DNA of 64,000 bases from DATLFA01 sp039934635 (GTDB lineage Bacteria > Actinomycetota > Acidimicrobiia > Acidimicrobiales > WLNW01): contig JBDTLT010000001.1 in the NCBI GenBank assembly GCA_039934635.1, forward strand, positions 74,570 through 138,569. Direction: 5' to 3'. Positions 18,009 to 26,161 of this stretch are shown here, piece after piece; the stretch's first letter is position 1; each line of letters begins with the position of its first letter. The notes below the pieces were generated by a model that did no database searches, was not told where the DNA came from, and saw only the letters and a program-made list of their open reading frames with translations. The position numbers and the translations under genes are program-made.

Positions 18009-19070
18009 GTGCTGTTCGAAATCTCTGAGCTCGAATCGTTGGCGGCGGCGCGCCTCGATCAGATGGCCTATGACTACACGGCGGGCGGGGGCGACGAAGA
18101 GATCACCGTTGCCGCCAATCTGGGCGCGTGGCGGTCGCTGCGATTGCGCCCGCACGTGTTGCGCGACGTCTCCAAGGTGACGACCGCGACGACGCTGCTC
18201 GGCGCGCCGGTCAGCACGCCGATCGTGGTGTCACCGACGGCCATGCACCGCCTATTCTGCCCCGAGGGCGAGCTAGAGACCGCCCGTGCCGCCAAGGCCG
18301 CCGGCGCGCTCTACATCGTTTCGATTTCGGCGACGACGTCGATCGAGGACATCGCTGCCGCGGCGCCGGCGTCACCACGGTGGATGCAGATGTACATCCA
18401 ACAAGATCGAGGTTTGACCCGCGACTTGTGTGCACGCGTCAAGGCGGCGGGCTTTGGCGCCGTTGTGCTGACCGTCGACAGCCCCGTGCTCGTGCACAAC
18501 GCCCGCAATCGGCGCAACAACTTCAACGTGCCATCCGATTTCGTCTTGCCGAATCTCGTACCGCGCGTCGCCCCGGGTTCACTCGACATCTACTCGCTCG
18601 TCACGGGATTCGACGCGGCCGTCACGTTCGACGACATCGCACTGGTTTCCGAATGGGCCGGCGGTCTGCCGGTCGTCGTGAAAGGGGTGTTGCGGGGCGA
18701 CGACGCGGCGCGCTGTGTCGATGCGGGAGCGGCGGCGATCTCGGTGTCCAACCACGGTGGCCGGCAACTCGACAACGTGATTCCGACGGCGCGTGCGCTG
18801 CCCGAGATCGTCGACGCGGTGGGCGACCGGGCCGAGGTCTATGTCGACGGCGGCATCCGCCGCGGCAACCATGCACTCATGGCGTTGGCGCTCGGTGCCC
18901 GGGCGGTATTCCTCGGGCGCTCGGTGGTGTGGTCGCTCGCCGTCGCGGGCGAAGCGGGCGCTCAGTTCCTGCTCGAAGAGCTCACCGACGAATTGCGCAT
19001 CGCGATGGCGATGTGTGGGATCACGTCGCCCCTCGAAGCGACACGAGACCTCGTCGCCGAGATCAGCTGA
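18009..19070 (+). CDS. FMN-dependent alpha-hydroxy-acid oxidizing protein
   Basis: TIM-barrel flavoenzyme of 353 aa, starting at GTG, of the lactate/glycolate oxidase and lactate monooxygenase family. It shows VSPTAMHRLF near the N-terminus, the SATTS segment, VLTVDSPV, the catalytic His in SNHGGRQLD (about 249-257) and the phosphate-binding VDGGIRRG. It oxidises 2-hydroxy acids to 2-oxo acids with O2. It is the last gene of block C and overlaps the end of the convergent alcohol dehydrogenase gene by 8 bp. Confidence 0.92.
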   Translation: MLFEISELESLAAARLDQMAYDYTAGGGDEEITVAANLGAWRSLRLRPHVLRDVSKVTTATTLLGAPVSTPIVVSPTAMHRLFCPEGELETARAAKAAGALYIVSISATTSIEDIAAAAPASPRWMQMYIQQDRGLTRDLCARVKAAGFGAVVLTVDSPVLVHNARNRRNNFNVPSDFVLPNLVPRVAPGSLDIYSLVTGFDAAVTFDDIALVSEWAGGLPVVVKGVLRGDDAARCVDAGAAAISVSNHGGRQLDNVIPTARALPEIVDAVGDRAEVYVDGGIRRGNHALMALALGARAVFLGRSVVWSLAVAGEAGAQFLLEELTDELRIAMAMCGITSPLEATRDLVAEIS

Positions 19071-20124
19071 TCGTCAACACGGTGCGCGGCGCGCTCGGCC
19101 CGCTCGCCATCGCGGCAAGCGCGGTCTCGGCGCCGTCGAGTGGCGCGGTTTGGCCGATCAACTCGTCGAGCAGCAGTTGCCCGTCGAGGTAGAGCTCGAC
19201 GAGGCGAGGGATGTCGCGCATCGGGTCGGCGGTGCCGGCGCGGGTGCCGAGTATCGACTTGTCGAGGTAGAGCTGACGCACTTCGAAGTCGGCGCGCATC
19301 CCGAGGCCGGGGAATTCGACAATCACACATTGACCCGACACTGCGGTGACCCCGACCGCTTGCGTCACCAACGCCGCGTCGGGCAGGCAGACGAACGCAT
19401 GGTCGACACCTCCGGCTTCGAGATCGAGCACCCCACTCGCCTCGTGCGTCGCGCTGAATTCGTGCGCCCCGCATCGGCGGGCGAGCGCCTCGAGTTCGAC
19501 GTTCGTATCGAGCGCGATGATGCGGTGTGCGCCGGCGATGCGAGCTGCTTGAATCACGTTGAGCCCGAGCGGACCGGCGCCGAATACGGCCACGGTGTCG
19601 CCGGCGCGGACGTGCGCGCGATTGGTGACAGCGCCCGCGCCGTGCAAGACGGCACACGACAAGAGCGACGCCGCGGTTGGTGGGATGCGCGGGTCGACGC
19701 GGACGACTTGCTCGCGCCGCACGATGGTGCGCTCGACGAACACGGAGGTACTGGCGAATTGGTGCAGCTTGTGGCCCGCGGCCGTGAACGGCGACTGGGC
19801 GCTGCCGCCGGCATCGAGGCACGAGGTCGGGCGCCCGGCGACGCAATGACGGCACCATCCGCAGGAGCGCAGCGTGTGGAGAACGACGAAGTCACCCGGT
19901 GCGCACGTGTCGACCGCGTCGCCGACCGATTCGACGATACCCGCGCCTTCGTGGCCCATGACCAACGGCAGCGGCAACCGGGTCACGCCGGTGAAGACCT
20001 TGACGTCGCTCTGGCAAACACCGGCCGCGAGCAGGCGCACCACGACTTCGTCGGCCTCGGGCGCCCGCAGCTCGATGTCATCGCGAACGTGGACGCCGTT
20101 GTCGTCGAACACCACACCTCGCAT
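19063..20124 (-). CDS. Zinc-dependent alcohol dehydrogenase (MDR family)
   Basis: Medium-chain dehydrogenase of 353 aa. Catalytic zinc ligands lie in GVCQSD (Cys) and GHEGAG (His). The structural zinc loop has four Cys in the CGWCRHC to TSC stretch (about 85-100). The NAD-binding motif is GAGPLG near 171-176, with an Asp after beta-2 (ALDTN) favouring NAD. The ATG at 20124 starts the canonical N-terminal strand; an upstream ATG at 20157 lacks family support. It stands alone on the minus strand, divergent from the cyclase gene. Confidence 0.92.
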   Translation of the reverse strand: MRGVVFDDNGVHVRDDIELRAPEADEVVVRLLAAGVCQSDVKVFTGVTRLPLPLVMGHEGAGIVESVGDAVDTCAPGDFVVLHTLRSCGWCRHCVAGRPTSCLDAGGSAQSPFTAAGHKLHQFASTSVFVERTIVRREQVVRVDPRIPPTAASLLSCAVLHGAGAVTNRAHVRAGDTVAVFGAGPLGLNVIQAARIAGAHRIIALDTNVELEALARRCGAHEFSATHEASGVLDLEAGGVDHAFVCLPDAALVTQAVGVTAVSGQCVIVEFPGLGMRADFEVRQLYLDKSILGTRAGTADPMRDIPRLVELYLDGQLLLDELIGQTAPLDGAETALAAMASGPSAPRTVLTIS

Positions 20125-20189
20125 CGGCCACGCTCCTCGATCGGCGGCAGTGTGCAAAGCTACGCACTCGCAACGGGGGAGGCCGAACA

Positions 20190-21140
20190 GTGGTGAGTAA
20201 AACCGACGCGATGACGACGGCCGAGCTCGACGACATCTACGCGAAGGTCAAGAACTGGGGACGGTGGGGCGCCGACGACGAGCGGGGCGCACTCAACCAC
20301 CTCACCGATGCCCATCGCGCGTACGCCGCGACGTTGGTGCGCGACGGAGTCACGATCAGCCTCGCCCACGATCTGCCCGTGCGGCCGTCGGCCGAGACGC
20401 CGTTCCCCGCGCATCACCACATGCTGGCGTCGGGCGACTCGCGCGATTCGTCCGGTGTGCCTGGTTACGAGGCCTGCGGTGACTACATCGGCACGCAGGT
20501 GCACGGCCTCGGCATCACGCACATCGACGCGCTGTGCCACATGTTCGTGCGTAGCGAGATGTACAACGGCCGCCCGACCACCGACGTGCGGGCCGATGGC
20601 GCGCGTACGAACACGATCATGTCGGCCGCGGCCGGCATCATCGGGCGCGGCGTGTTGCTCGACGTGCCCGCGGCGGCCGGCGTCGATTCGTTCCCGCACG
20701 ACCGCTCGGTCACCGTCGATGAGCTCGAAGCGGCCGAAGCGCGCCAGAAGCTGCGCGTCGGCGTGGGCGACATCCTCATCGTCTCCACTGGGCGCGACCA
20801 TCGCCGCACCGAGAAGGGCGGCGTGCTGAGCCCGTTCGCCGATGGGCTCTCGGGGCTGCATCCCACCTGCCTGCCGTGGCTGCACGAACGAGGCATCGCG
20901 GTGCTGGGCAGCGACGGCATCTCCGATCACATGCCCTACATCGGTACGCCCGAATGGCCGTTCCCGATCCACCAAATCGGCATCGTCGGCATCGGCTTGC
21001 ACCTCATCGACAATCTTCATCTCGCACCGATCGCGGCGGCATGCGCCGAACGAGGCCGCTGGGAGTTCTTGTTGACGGTCAACCCGATCCGCATCCCGGG
21101 CGGCACCGGCTGCCCCGTCAACCCCGTCGCCGTCCTCTGA
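20190..21140 (+). CDS. Cyclase family protein (kynurenine formamidase-like metal hydrolase)
   Basis: A 316-aa member of the cyclase family. The metal-binding His/Asp cluster is seen as QVHGLGITHIDALCH (about 107-121), equivalent to the HGTHxDxPxH signature. The longer C-terminal half ends in a GGTGCPVNPVAVL segment typical of this subgroup. Members hydrolyse amide or lactone bonds, for example N-formylkynurenine. The GTG start at 20190 is used; ATG at 20211 is an alternative. It is followed after 14 bp by an NTF2-like protein gene. Confidence 0.88.
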   Translation: MVSKTDAMTTAELDDIYAKVKNWGRWGADDERGALNHLTDAHRAYAATLVRDGVTISLAHDLPVRPSAETPFPAHHHMLASGDSRDSSGVPGYEACGDYIGTQVHGLGITHIDALCHMFVRSEMYNGRPTTDVRADGARTNTIMSAAAGIIGRGVLLDVPAAAGVDSFPHDRSVTVDELEAAEARQKLRVGVGDILIVSTGRDHRRTEKGGVLSPFADGLSGLHPTCLPWLHERGIAVLGSDGISDHMPYIGTPEWPFPIHQIGIVGIGLHLIDNLHLAPIAAACAERGRWEFLLTVNPIRIPGGTGCPVNPVAVL

Positions 21141-21154
21141 CCCGCGAGGTCGCC

Positions 21155-21610
21155 ATGGCAACCATGCCCGTACCCGACGCCGAAGTGCACGCGCTGCTCG
21201 ACGAGCGCGGAATCATTCGCACCATGCACCGCTACTGCCGAGCGCTCGATAGCGGGAGCGAGCACGAATGGCTCGACATATTCACCGAAGACGCCACGTA
21301 CGACACGGTTTTGCCCGACGGGACAGTGTTCGCGCATCTCACGACCCGCGATGAATTCGTCGCGTTCTTGCATGCGTATCCCCGCCAACCGGTGACCGCA
21401 CCGAAGCACGTGATCGTCGATCCGATCATCGAAATCGACGGTGACGTGGCGCGGGGCGAGAGCACGTTCTTGTTCCTCAACCAGGCGCCGAGTGCACCGC
21501 CGCGCGTCATGGCCTGGGGCCGCTACGTCGACCAATTCCGTCGCGAGGGTGGCGTGTGGCGCATAGCCGCCCGTCTCTGCGAGACCGAAGCGGTCGCCGC
21601 GGACGCCTAA
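21155..21610 (+). CDS. SnoaL-like/NTF2 fold nuclear transport factor 2 family protein
   Basis: A 151-aa alpha+beta cone-fold protein with the IIRTMHRYCRALDSG helix and the WLDIFTEDATYD strand near residues 40-50. The family includes ring hydroxylase beta subunits, dehydratases and isomerases. The sequence resembles SnoaL-4-type proteins rather than a known Rieske beta subunit. It is paired with the cyclase-family hydrolase. Confidence 0.85.
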   Translation: MATMPVPDAEVHALLDERGIIRTMHRYCRALDSGSEHEWLDIFTEDATYDTVLPDGTVFAHLTTRDEFVAFLHAYPRQPVTAPKHVIVDPIIEIDGDVARGESTFLFLNQAPSAPPRVMAWGRYVDQFRREGGVWRIAARLCETEAVAADA

Positions 21611-21627
21611 CCCCTGATAACGGGGTT
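21609..21627. terminator. Hairpin overlapping both convergent stops
   Basis: AACCCC (21609-21614) pairs with GGGGTT (21622-21627) across a 7-nt loop, and T follows on the plus strand. It includes the ends of the NTF2-like and TauD-like genes and is a candidate bidirectional terminator. Confidence 0.55.
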
Positions 21628-22463
21628 TAGCGGACGCCGGTAGGGGCCGCGGCGCCGACCGTGCACCGCCGGACCAGGCGGCGCGACGGGAAGTGGTCGG
21701 ACAGGGCGCGATGGTTGGTGCAGCGTTCGTCCCAGACGACGAGGTCGTTGGGTTCGTAGTGCCAGCGCACCTGGATGTTGGGGTCGTCGAGTTGTGAGCG
21801 CAAGAAACGCAGCAGCAAATCGCTCTCGGCTTGGTGCATGCCGGTGATGCCCTTGATGTAATCGCCGCACATGTAGAGGGCCTTGCGCCCTGTGACGGGA
21901 TGCACGCGCACGATGGGATGCTGCGCACCTTTGAACTCATCGGCGACGCGCTGGTAGATCTCTTCGCCGTACTGCACGACGGTGGCGTCGCGGAACCAGT
22001 CGCCGACGCGTACGTCCCACGTGAGTTGATCGACGACCTGCTGCATCGTCAACGAGAGTTTGTCGTACGCGTCGTAGAGGTTGAGCCACAGCGTGTCGCC
22101 GCCGACAGGCGCGGTCACCCGCATGCTGAGCACCGCGATGTCGGGAGGTTCGGCGAGGAACGCCGCATCGGTGTGCCAGAGATCGGCTTTGGGTGGACTG
22201 TCGGGCGTGTCCTCGATGAACTCGATCGGCAGGTCGAGCCCACGAGCGCGGGTCGTGGGATAGACGTTGGGCGCGCCGAAGCGCGATGCGAACGCAAGGT
22301 GCTGATCGTCATCGATGTCCTGCTCGCGGAAGAACAGCACGAGGTGCTGCATGAGCGCGTCGTAGATCACCGCGAAGTCGTCGTCGCTGAGCCGCTCGCG
22401 TAGATCGGCGCCCCGCACGATCGCGCCGAGGGATCGGGCGATTGGTTCTACTTGGACGCTCAC
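21627..22463 (-). CDS. TauD/TfdA family Fe(II)/2-oxoglutarate-dependent dioxygenase
   Basis: Non-haem iron dioxygenase of 278 aa. The facial triad is H97-x-D99 in LWHTDAAF and the distal His in TNHRALSDHF; an Arg in PSRRLVRR about 10 residues later would bind 2-oxoglutarate. The family hydroxylates substrates such as taurine, 2,4-D or alkyl sulfates. The GTG start at 22463 overlaps the stop of the upstream amidohydrolase gene (GTGA). The open frame extends far upstream, but that part only mirrors the amidohydrolase gene. Confidence 0.92.
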   Translation of the reverse strand: MSVQVEPIARSLGAIVRGADLRERLSDDDFAVIYDALMQHLVLFFREQDIDDDQHLAFASRFGAPNVYPTTRARGLDLPIEFIEDTPDSPPKADLWHTDAAFLAEPPDIAVLSMRVTAPVGGDTLWLNLYDAYDKLSLTMQQVVDQLTWDVRVGDWFRDATVVQYGEEIYQRVADEFKGAQHPIVRVHPVTGRKALYMCGDYIKGITGMHQAESDLLLRFLRSQLDDPNIQVRWHYEPNDLVVWDERCTNHRALSDHFPSRRLVRRCTVGAAAPTGVR

Positions 22464-23524
22464 GGTGCGCTGAATCCGTAGAGGCGTTGCGCGTTGCCAC
22501 CCATGATGGCCGCCGCTGCAGTGTCGCCGAGAAGATCGCGCACGCGCTGCCACACGTCTGCAGTCGCGCCGAAGGTGCCTTCGGGATGTGGGTAGTCGCT
22601 CGACCACAGCACCCGGTCGACCCCGATGTACTCGATCTGTTCGAGACCGCGCGGATCGTCCATGAACGTGGCCTGGCACTGTGTGTGCCAGTAGTGGCTC
22701 GGTGGGTGGGGGAGGCGCGGTTCGAGGTACGCCGCGAACTCGCGGTAGACGCGATCGGCGTGGTCGAGCACCGACGGCACCCAACTGATGCCGCCTTCGG
22801 TGAACACGACCTGTAACCCCGGGTGCCGGTCGAGCAGGCCGGTGAACACGAGGTACGACCACAGCTTGCGGAACGGTTGCATCGACACGGTGAGGAATGT
22901 GCCGAGGCCACCAGGGCCGTTGTCATCGGGCGCTTCGCTGATGTGGAAGTTGAGCGGGAGCCCTGAATCTTCGATGGCGCTCCACATGGGTTCCATCTCG
23001 GCATCGGCATAACGGATGTCGCGCGGATAGTTCGGCAGCATCATCGTCTTGAAGCCGAGTGCCTTGAGGTGGCCGATGTAGTCGGCGGTGGCCTCGGGTC
23101 GGTAGAACGTCGGCAGGATGGGCACGCCGTGGAGACGGCCCTTGGACGAGGCGCACCAACTCGCCAACCATTCGTTGAACGAGTTGAGGCAATCGAACAT
23201 GAGGTCGCGGTCGGCAATGCCCGACATCGACATGGCGCGTTGCGGGAACTGGATCGCGATGTCGATGCCCTCGCGGTCGAGCACGCTGACGCGGGCGGTG
23301 ACGTCCATCGAGCCGAGCGCGTCATCGGAAAGCTTCATCAGTTGGGGGAACAGGGTGAACGTGCGCAGGACGTGCGCGGAACTGTCGAGCGCGATGCCGA
23401 CACCGACGAGTCGCGGAGCCCGATCGCGGTCCTTGGCCGGCAGTGATCGAGGCAGCCAATCGTCCCAGAACTCGGGTGACTCGACGACATGTTCGTCTGC
23501 AGATACGACAACCGAAGCGACCAT
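22460..23524 (-). CDS. Amidohydrolase family protein (Amidohydro_2 type)
   Basis: A 354-aa TIM-barrel metal hydrolase or decarboxylase. The N-terminal motif is SADEHVVESPEFW, the middle shows LPLNFHISEAPD, and the C-terminus has LWSSDYPHPEG with the conserved Asp. It is translationally coupled to the TauD-like gene, suggesting consecutive steps. It starts 36 bp from the divergent N-acyl-D-amino-acid deacylase-like gene. Confidence 0.88.
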   Translation of the reverse strand: MVASVVVSADEHVVESPEFWDDWLPRSLPAKDRDRAPRLVGVGIALDSSAHVLRTFTLFPQLMKLSDDALGSMDVTARVSVLDREGIDIAIQFPQRAMSMSGIADRDLMFDCLNSFNEWLASWCASSKGRLHGVPILPTFYRPEATADYIGHLKALGFKTMMLPNYPRDIRYADAEMEPMWSAIEDSGLPLNFHISEAPDDNGPGGLGTFLTVSMQPFRKLWSYLVFTGLLDRHPGLQVVFTEGGISWVPSVLDHADRVYREFAAYLEPRLPHPPSHYWHTQCQATFMDDPRGLEQIEYIGVDRVLWSSDYPHPEGTFGATADVWQRVRDLLGDTAAAAIMGGNAQRLYGFSAP

Positions 23525-23560
23525 GCGCTCATCGTACTAGCGGCCGCTAACGTGGGCCGC

Positions 23561-25240
23561 ATGCATGATCTCGTCATTCGTCGCGGCCAGGTTGTTGACG
23601 GCACCGGAAGCGCCCCGGTCGTGACTGACATCGCGATCGACGGTGGGCTGATCACCGAGGTGGGCGACGTCGGCGCGGCGCGCCAGACCATCGATGCCGA
23701 CGGCCTGCTCGTCACACCCGGTTTCGTCGATGTGCACACCCACTACGACGCGCAGGCGATGTGGGACGAGCAGCTCGGCTCGTCGTGCTGGCACGGCGTC
23801 ACTACCGCGGTGATCGGCAACTGTGGCGTCGGTTTCGCACCCGTACGACCCGAGCATCGCCCCTTCCTCGCGAAGGCGATGGAGGGCGTCGAGGACATCT
23901 CCGTCGCCGTGCTCGACGAAGGCCTCGATTGGGGCTGGGAGACTTTCACCGACTACCTCGACGCGCTCGACCGTCGCCACCGCGTGATGGATGTCGCGGC
24001 GCTGTTGCCGCACACACCATTGCGTCTCTACGCGATGGGCGAGCGAGCCTTCGACGGGCGCAACACGCCGACCCCCGACGAGCTCGAGACCATCACTTCG
24101 CTCGTGCGCAACGCGCTCGAGGCGGGTGCGGTCGGCGTTGCCACGTTGCGCACGCAGATCCACCGCACCAGCGACGGCGACCTCATGCCGACCTTCTGCG
24201 CCGGCGACGAAGAGTTGGGTGCCATCGTCGAAGGCATGCGTCAGGCCAACCGCGGATTCTTCGAGGTCGCCGCCGACTACGCGACCGATCCGCAAGAGAT
24301 CGAGTTCGAGCGCTTCCGTCGCATCGCCGCGGTGCGTCCCTTCACGATGCCGGTCACGCAGACCCACACCGACCCCGACGACTACCGCGTATTGATGGAC
24401 TTCATCACCAAGGCCAACGAAGACGGGCTGCGCATGACCGCGCAAGCCGCGATCCGTCCCGTGGCGCGCGTGCTCGGTCTCGACAGCACGTCGCAATTCT
24501 TCGCGGTGTGCCCTTCATATCAACCGTTCGCTGACCTTCCCCTTGCCGAACGCGTCGTGCGCCTGCGCGATCCCGAAGTGAAAGAGCGCATCGTGGCCGA
24601 GGCGACGGCCATCCCGCAGCGCTGGGACTTCGAGTGGATCTATCCGATCGACGATCACTTCAGCTACGAGCCCGATCTCGACCGGTCGATTGGTGCGCAA
24701 GCCCGTGCCCTCGGGCAACGCCCGTTCGAGCGTATCTACGACGTGTTGCTCGAAAACGGTGGACAGTCGTTCATATTCTGCCCGTCGCGCAACTTCGCCG
24801 GCGGCACCGCCGAGGCGGTACGCGACATGCTGCTGTCGCCCTATTCGGTGCCGGGCCTCGGCGACGGCGGGGCGCACGCGACCTACATCTGCGACATGTC
24901 GTTCCCGACAACCCTGCTGGCCCATTGGGGACGTGACCGCACGCGCGGTGAGCGGCTGCCGGTGCCCCTACTCGTACGCAAGCACACACTCGATTCGGCC
25001 AAGCTCGCAGGCTTCACCGACCGCGGCGTGATCGCACCTGGCTACCGCGCCGACATCAACGTGATCGACTTCGACCGCTTGCGGGTGCTGCCCCCGACGA
25101 TGGCGTATGACTTCCCGGCAGGCGGTCGCCGCTTGTTGCAGCGCGCCGAGGGCTATCGCAACACGATTGTGGCCGGCGAGGTCACCTACGTTGACGGCGA
25201 GCACACCGGTGCGCTGCCGGGTCGCGTCGTGCGCTCGTAG
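23561..25240 (+). CDS. N-acyl-D-amino-acid deacylase-like amidohydrolase (copy 1)
   Basis: Amidohydrolase of 559 aa in the D-aminoacylase group. It begins with DLVIRRGQVVDGTG, has the metal-binding VDVHTHYDAQ (H-x-H-x3-D) near residues 56-65, the substrate loop CWHGVTTAVIGNCGVG, a late LGDGGAHATYICD with the conserved Asp/His, and the C-terminal PGYRADINVIDFD barrel-return strand. Family members split N-acyl-D-amino acids, and many catabolic relatives act on other amides. A paralogue (26162-27799) lies 0.9 kb downstream with a bicupin gene between. Confidence 0.9.
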   Translation: MHDLVIRRGQVVDGTGSAPVVTDIAIDGGLITEVGDVGAARQTIDADGLLVTPGFVDVHTHYDAQAMWDEQLGSSCWHGVTTAVIGNCGVGFAPVRPEHRPFLAKAMEGVEDISVAVLDEGLDWGWETFTDYLDALDRRHRVMDVAALLPHTPLRLYAMGERAFDGRNTPTPDELETITSLVRNALEAGAVGVATLRTQIHRTSDGDLMPTFCAGDEELGAIVEGMRQANRGFFEVAADYATDPQEIEFERFRRIAAVRPFTMPVTQTHTDPDDYRVLMDFITKANEDGLRMTAQAAIRPVARVLGLDSTSQFFAVCPSYQPFADLPLAERVVRLRDPEVKERIVAEATAIPQRWDFEWIYPIDDHFSYEPDLDRSIGAQARALGQRPFERIYDVLLENGGQSFIFCPSRNFAGGTAEAVRDMLLSPYSVPGLGDGGAHATYICDMSFPTTLLAHWGRDRTRGERLPVPLLVRKHTLDSAKLAGFTDRGVIAPGYRADINVIDFDRLRVLPPTMAYDFPAGGRRLLQRAEGYRNTIVAGEVTYVDGEHTGALPGRVVRS

Positions 25241-25261
25241 GCGAGCGCCTCGGCTACTGCG

Positions 25262-26056
25262 TCAGCGGAGGTCGCCGACGAGCCGGCCGCCGCGGGCCAG
25301 CGCGCTCTCGAGCTCTGGCTCTTTGACCTTGCCGTACTCCTGCATCGACGCGTCGCGGCGGAAGTTGATGAACTTGATGCCGTTGGCGCCGGTCGTTACC
25401 GAATAGCGCACGTTGGCAGGCAATGCGAGACAGGTGCCAGGCATGTACTCGGAACGGCCCATCACGAGGCTGCCGTCCATTATGTAGATCAACTCGTCTT
25501 GACTATGGCTGTGGGGCGTGTCGCGCCGGTGCGGTTCGTGCAGTGCAACGTGGAAGAGCGCGATGCGCGACGTGCTCTGCGTCGAATCGGCAAACCAGCG
25601 CGCGAGGTAGTGGATGCCGCTGCCGGACTGATACCAACCTTGATCGCCGACCACGTGCACAGTGCGGCCGTCGCGCGCAGGAGCGCCCCACATGCCGTCG
25701 GTCGGTGGCGTCGGGTCATAGGAGCCCACATGCAACACGCGCGTCGGGCCGATCGCCCCCGCCGTGCATTCGACATCGGACTCGACGATGATCGCGCCTT
25801 CGGTCGGGCAGCGACGCACCTTGCCATCGTGGTCGACATCGAGCTCGCCCTCGATCACATAGACGCCGTCGTCACTGTGTGGCGCGCTCCAGCGCAGCTC
25901 GGCGCCGTCTTCGAGTTGCGACTCGACCATCCATATCGAATAGTCGTCGGGCGAGATGCGGACCGATGACTTGACGCCGGTCGCGCGGCGATCGGGCGCC
26001 GCGTATGCCGTGCTCGTCGCAACCTCGTCGCGACTGATGGCGGTGAACTTGGCCAT
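25262..26056 (-). CDS. Bicupin domain-containing protein
   Basis: A 264-aa protein with two cupin barrels. The second has a clear metal motif PHSHSQDELIYIMDG (about 190-204). The first (about 35-110) has DDGVYVIEGELDV with fewer His residues and may not bind metal. It lies on the minus strand between the two D-aminoacylase-like genes and could be a metal-dependent oxygenase or isomerase in the same route. The ATG at 26056 is chosen at the domain start; an in-frame ATG at 26095 is possible. Confidence 0.83.
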   Translation of the reverse strand: MAKFTAISRDEVATSTAYAAPDRRATGVKSSVRISPDDYSIWMVESQLEDGAELRWSAPHSDDGVYVIEGELDVDHDGKVRRCPTEGAIIVESDVECTAGAIGPTRVLHVGSYDPTPPTDGMWGAPARDGRTVHVVGDQGWYQSGSGIHYLARWFADSTQSTSRIALFHVALHEPHRRDTPHSHSQDELIYIMDGSLVMGRSEYMPGTCLALPANVRYSVTTGANGIKFINFRRDASMQEYGKVKEPELESALARGGRLVGDLR

Positions 26057-26161
26057 GGCCGTACCCCCAGGGTGATGTCTGTGCAATCTAGTCACAGCGG
26101 TGGCGCGAATCCGCCGCCGGTGAGTGTGTTACCGTCCGCGCGAACGGTGTTCGGGGGCCTC

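Noticed and set aside
22464..22862. Upstream extension of the TauD-like frame
   Set aside because: It only mirrors the amidohydrolase gene; the dioxygenase family starts at GTG 22463.
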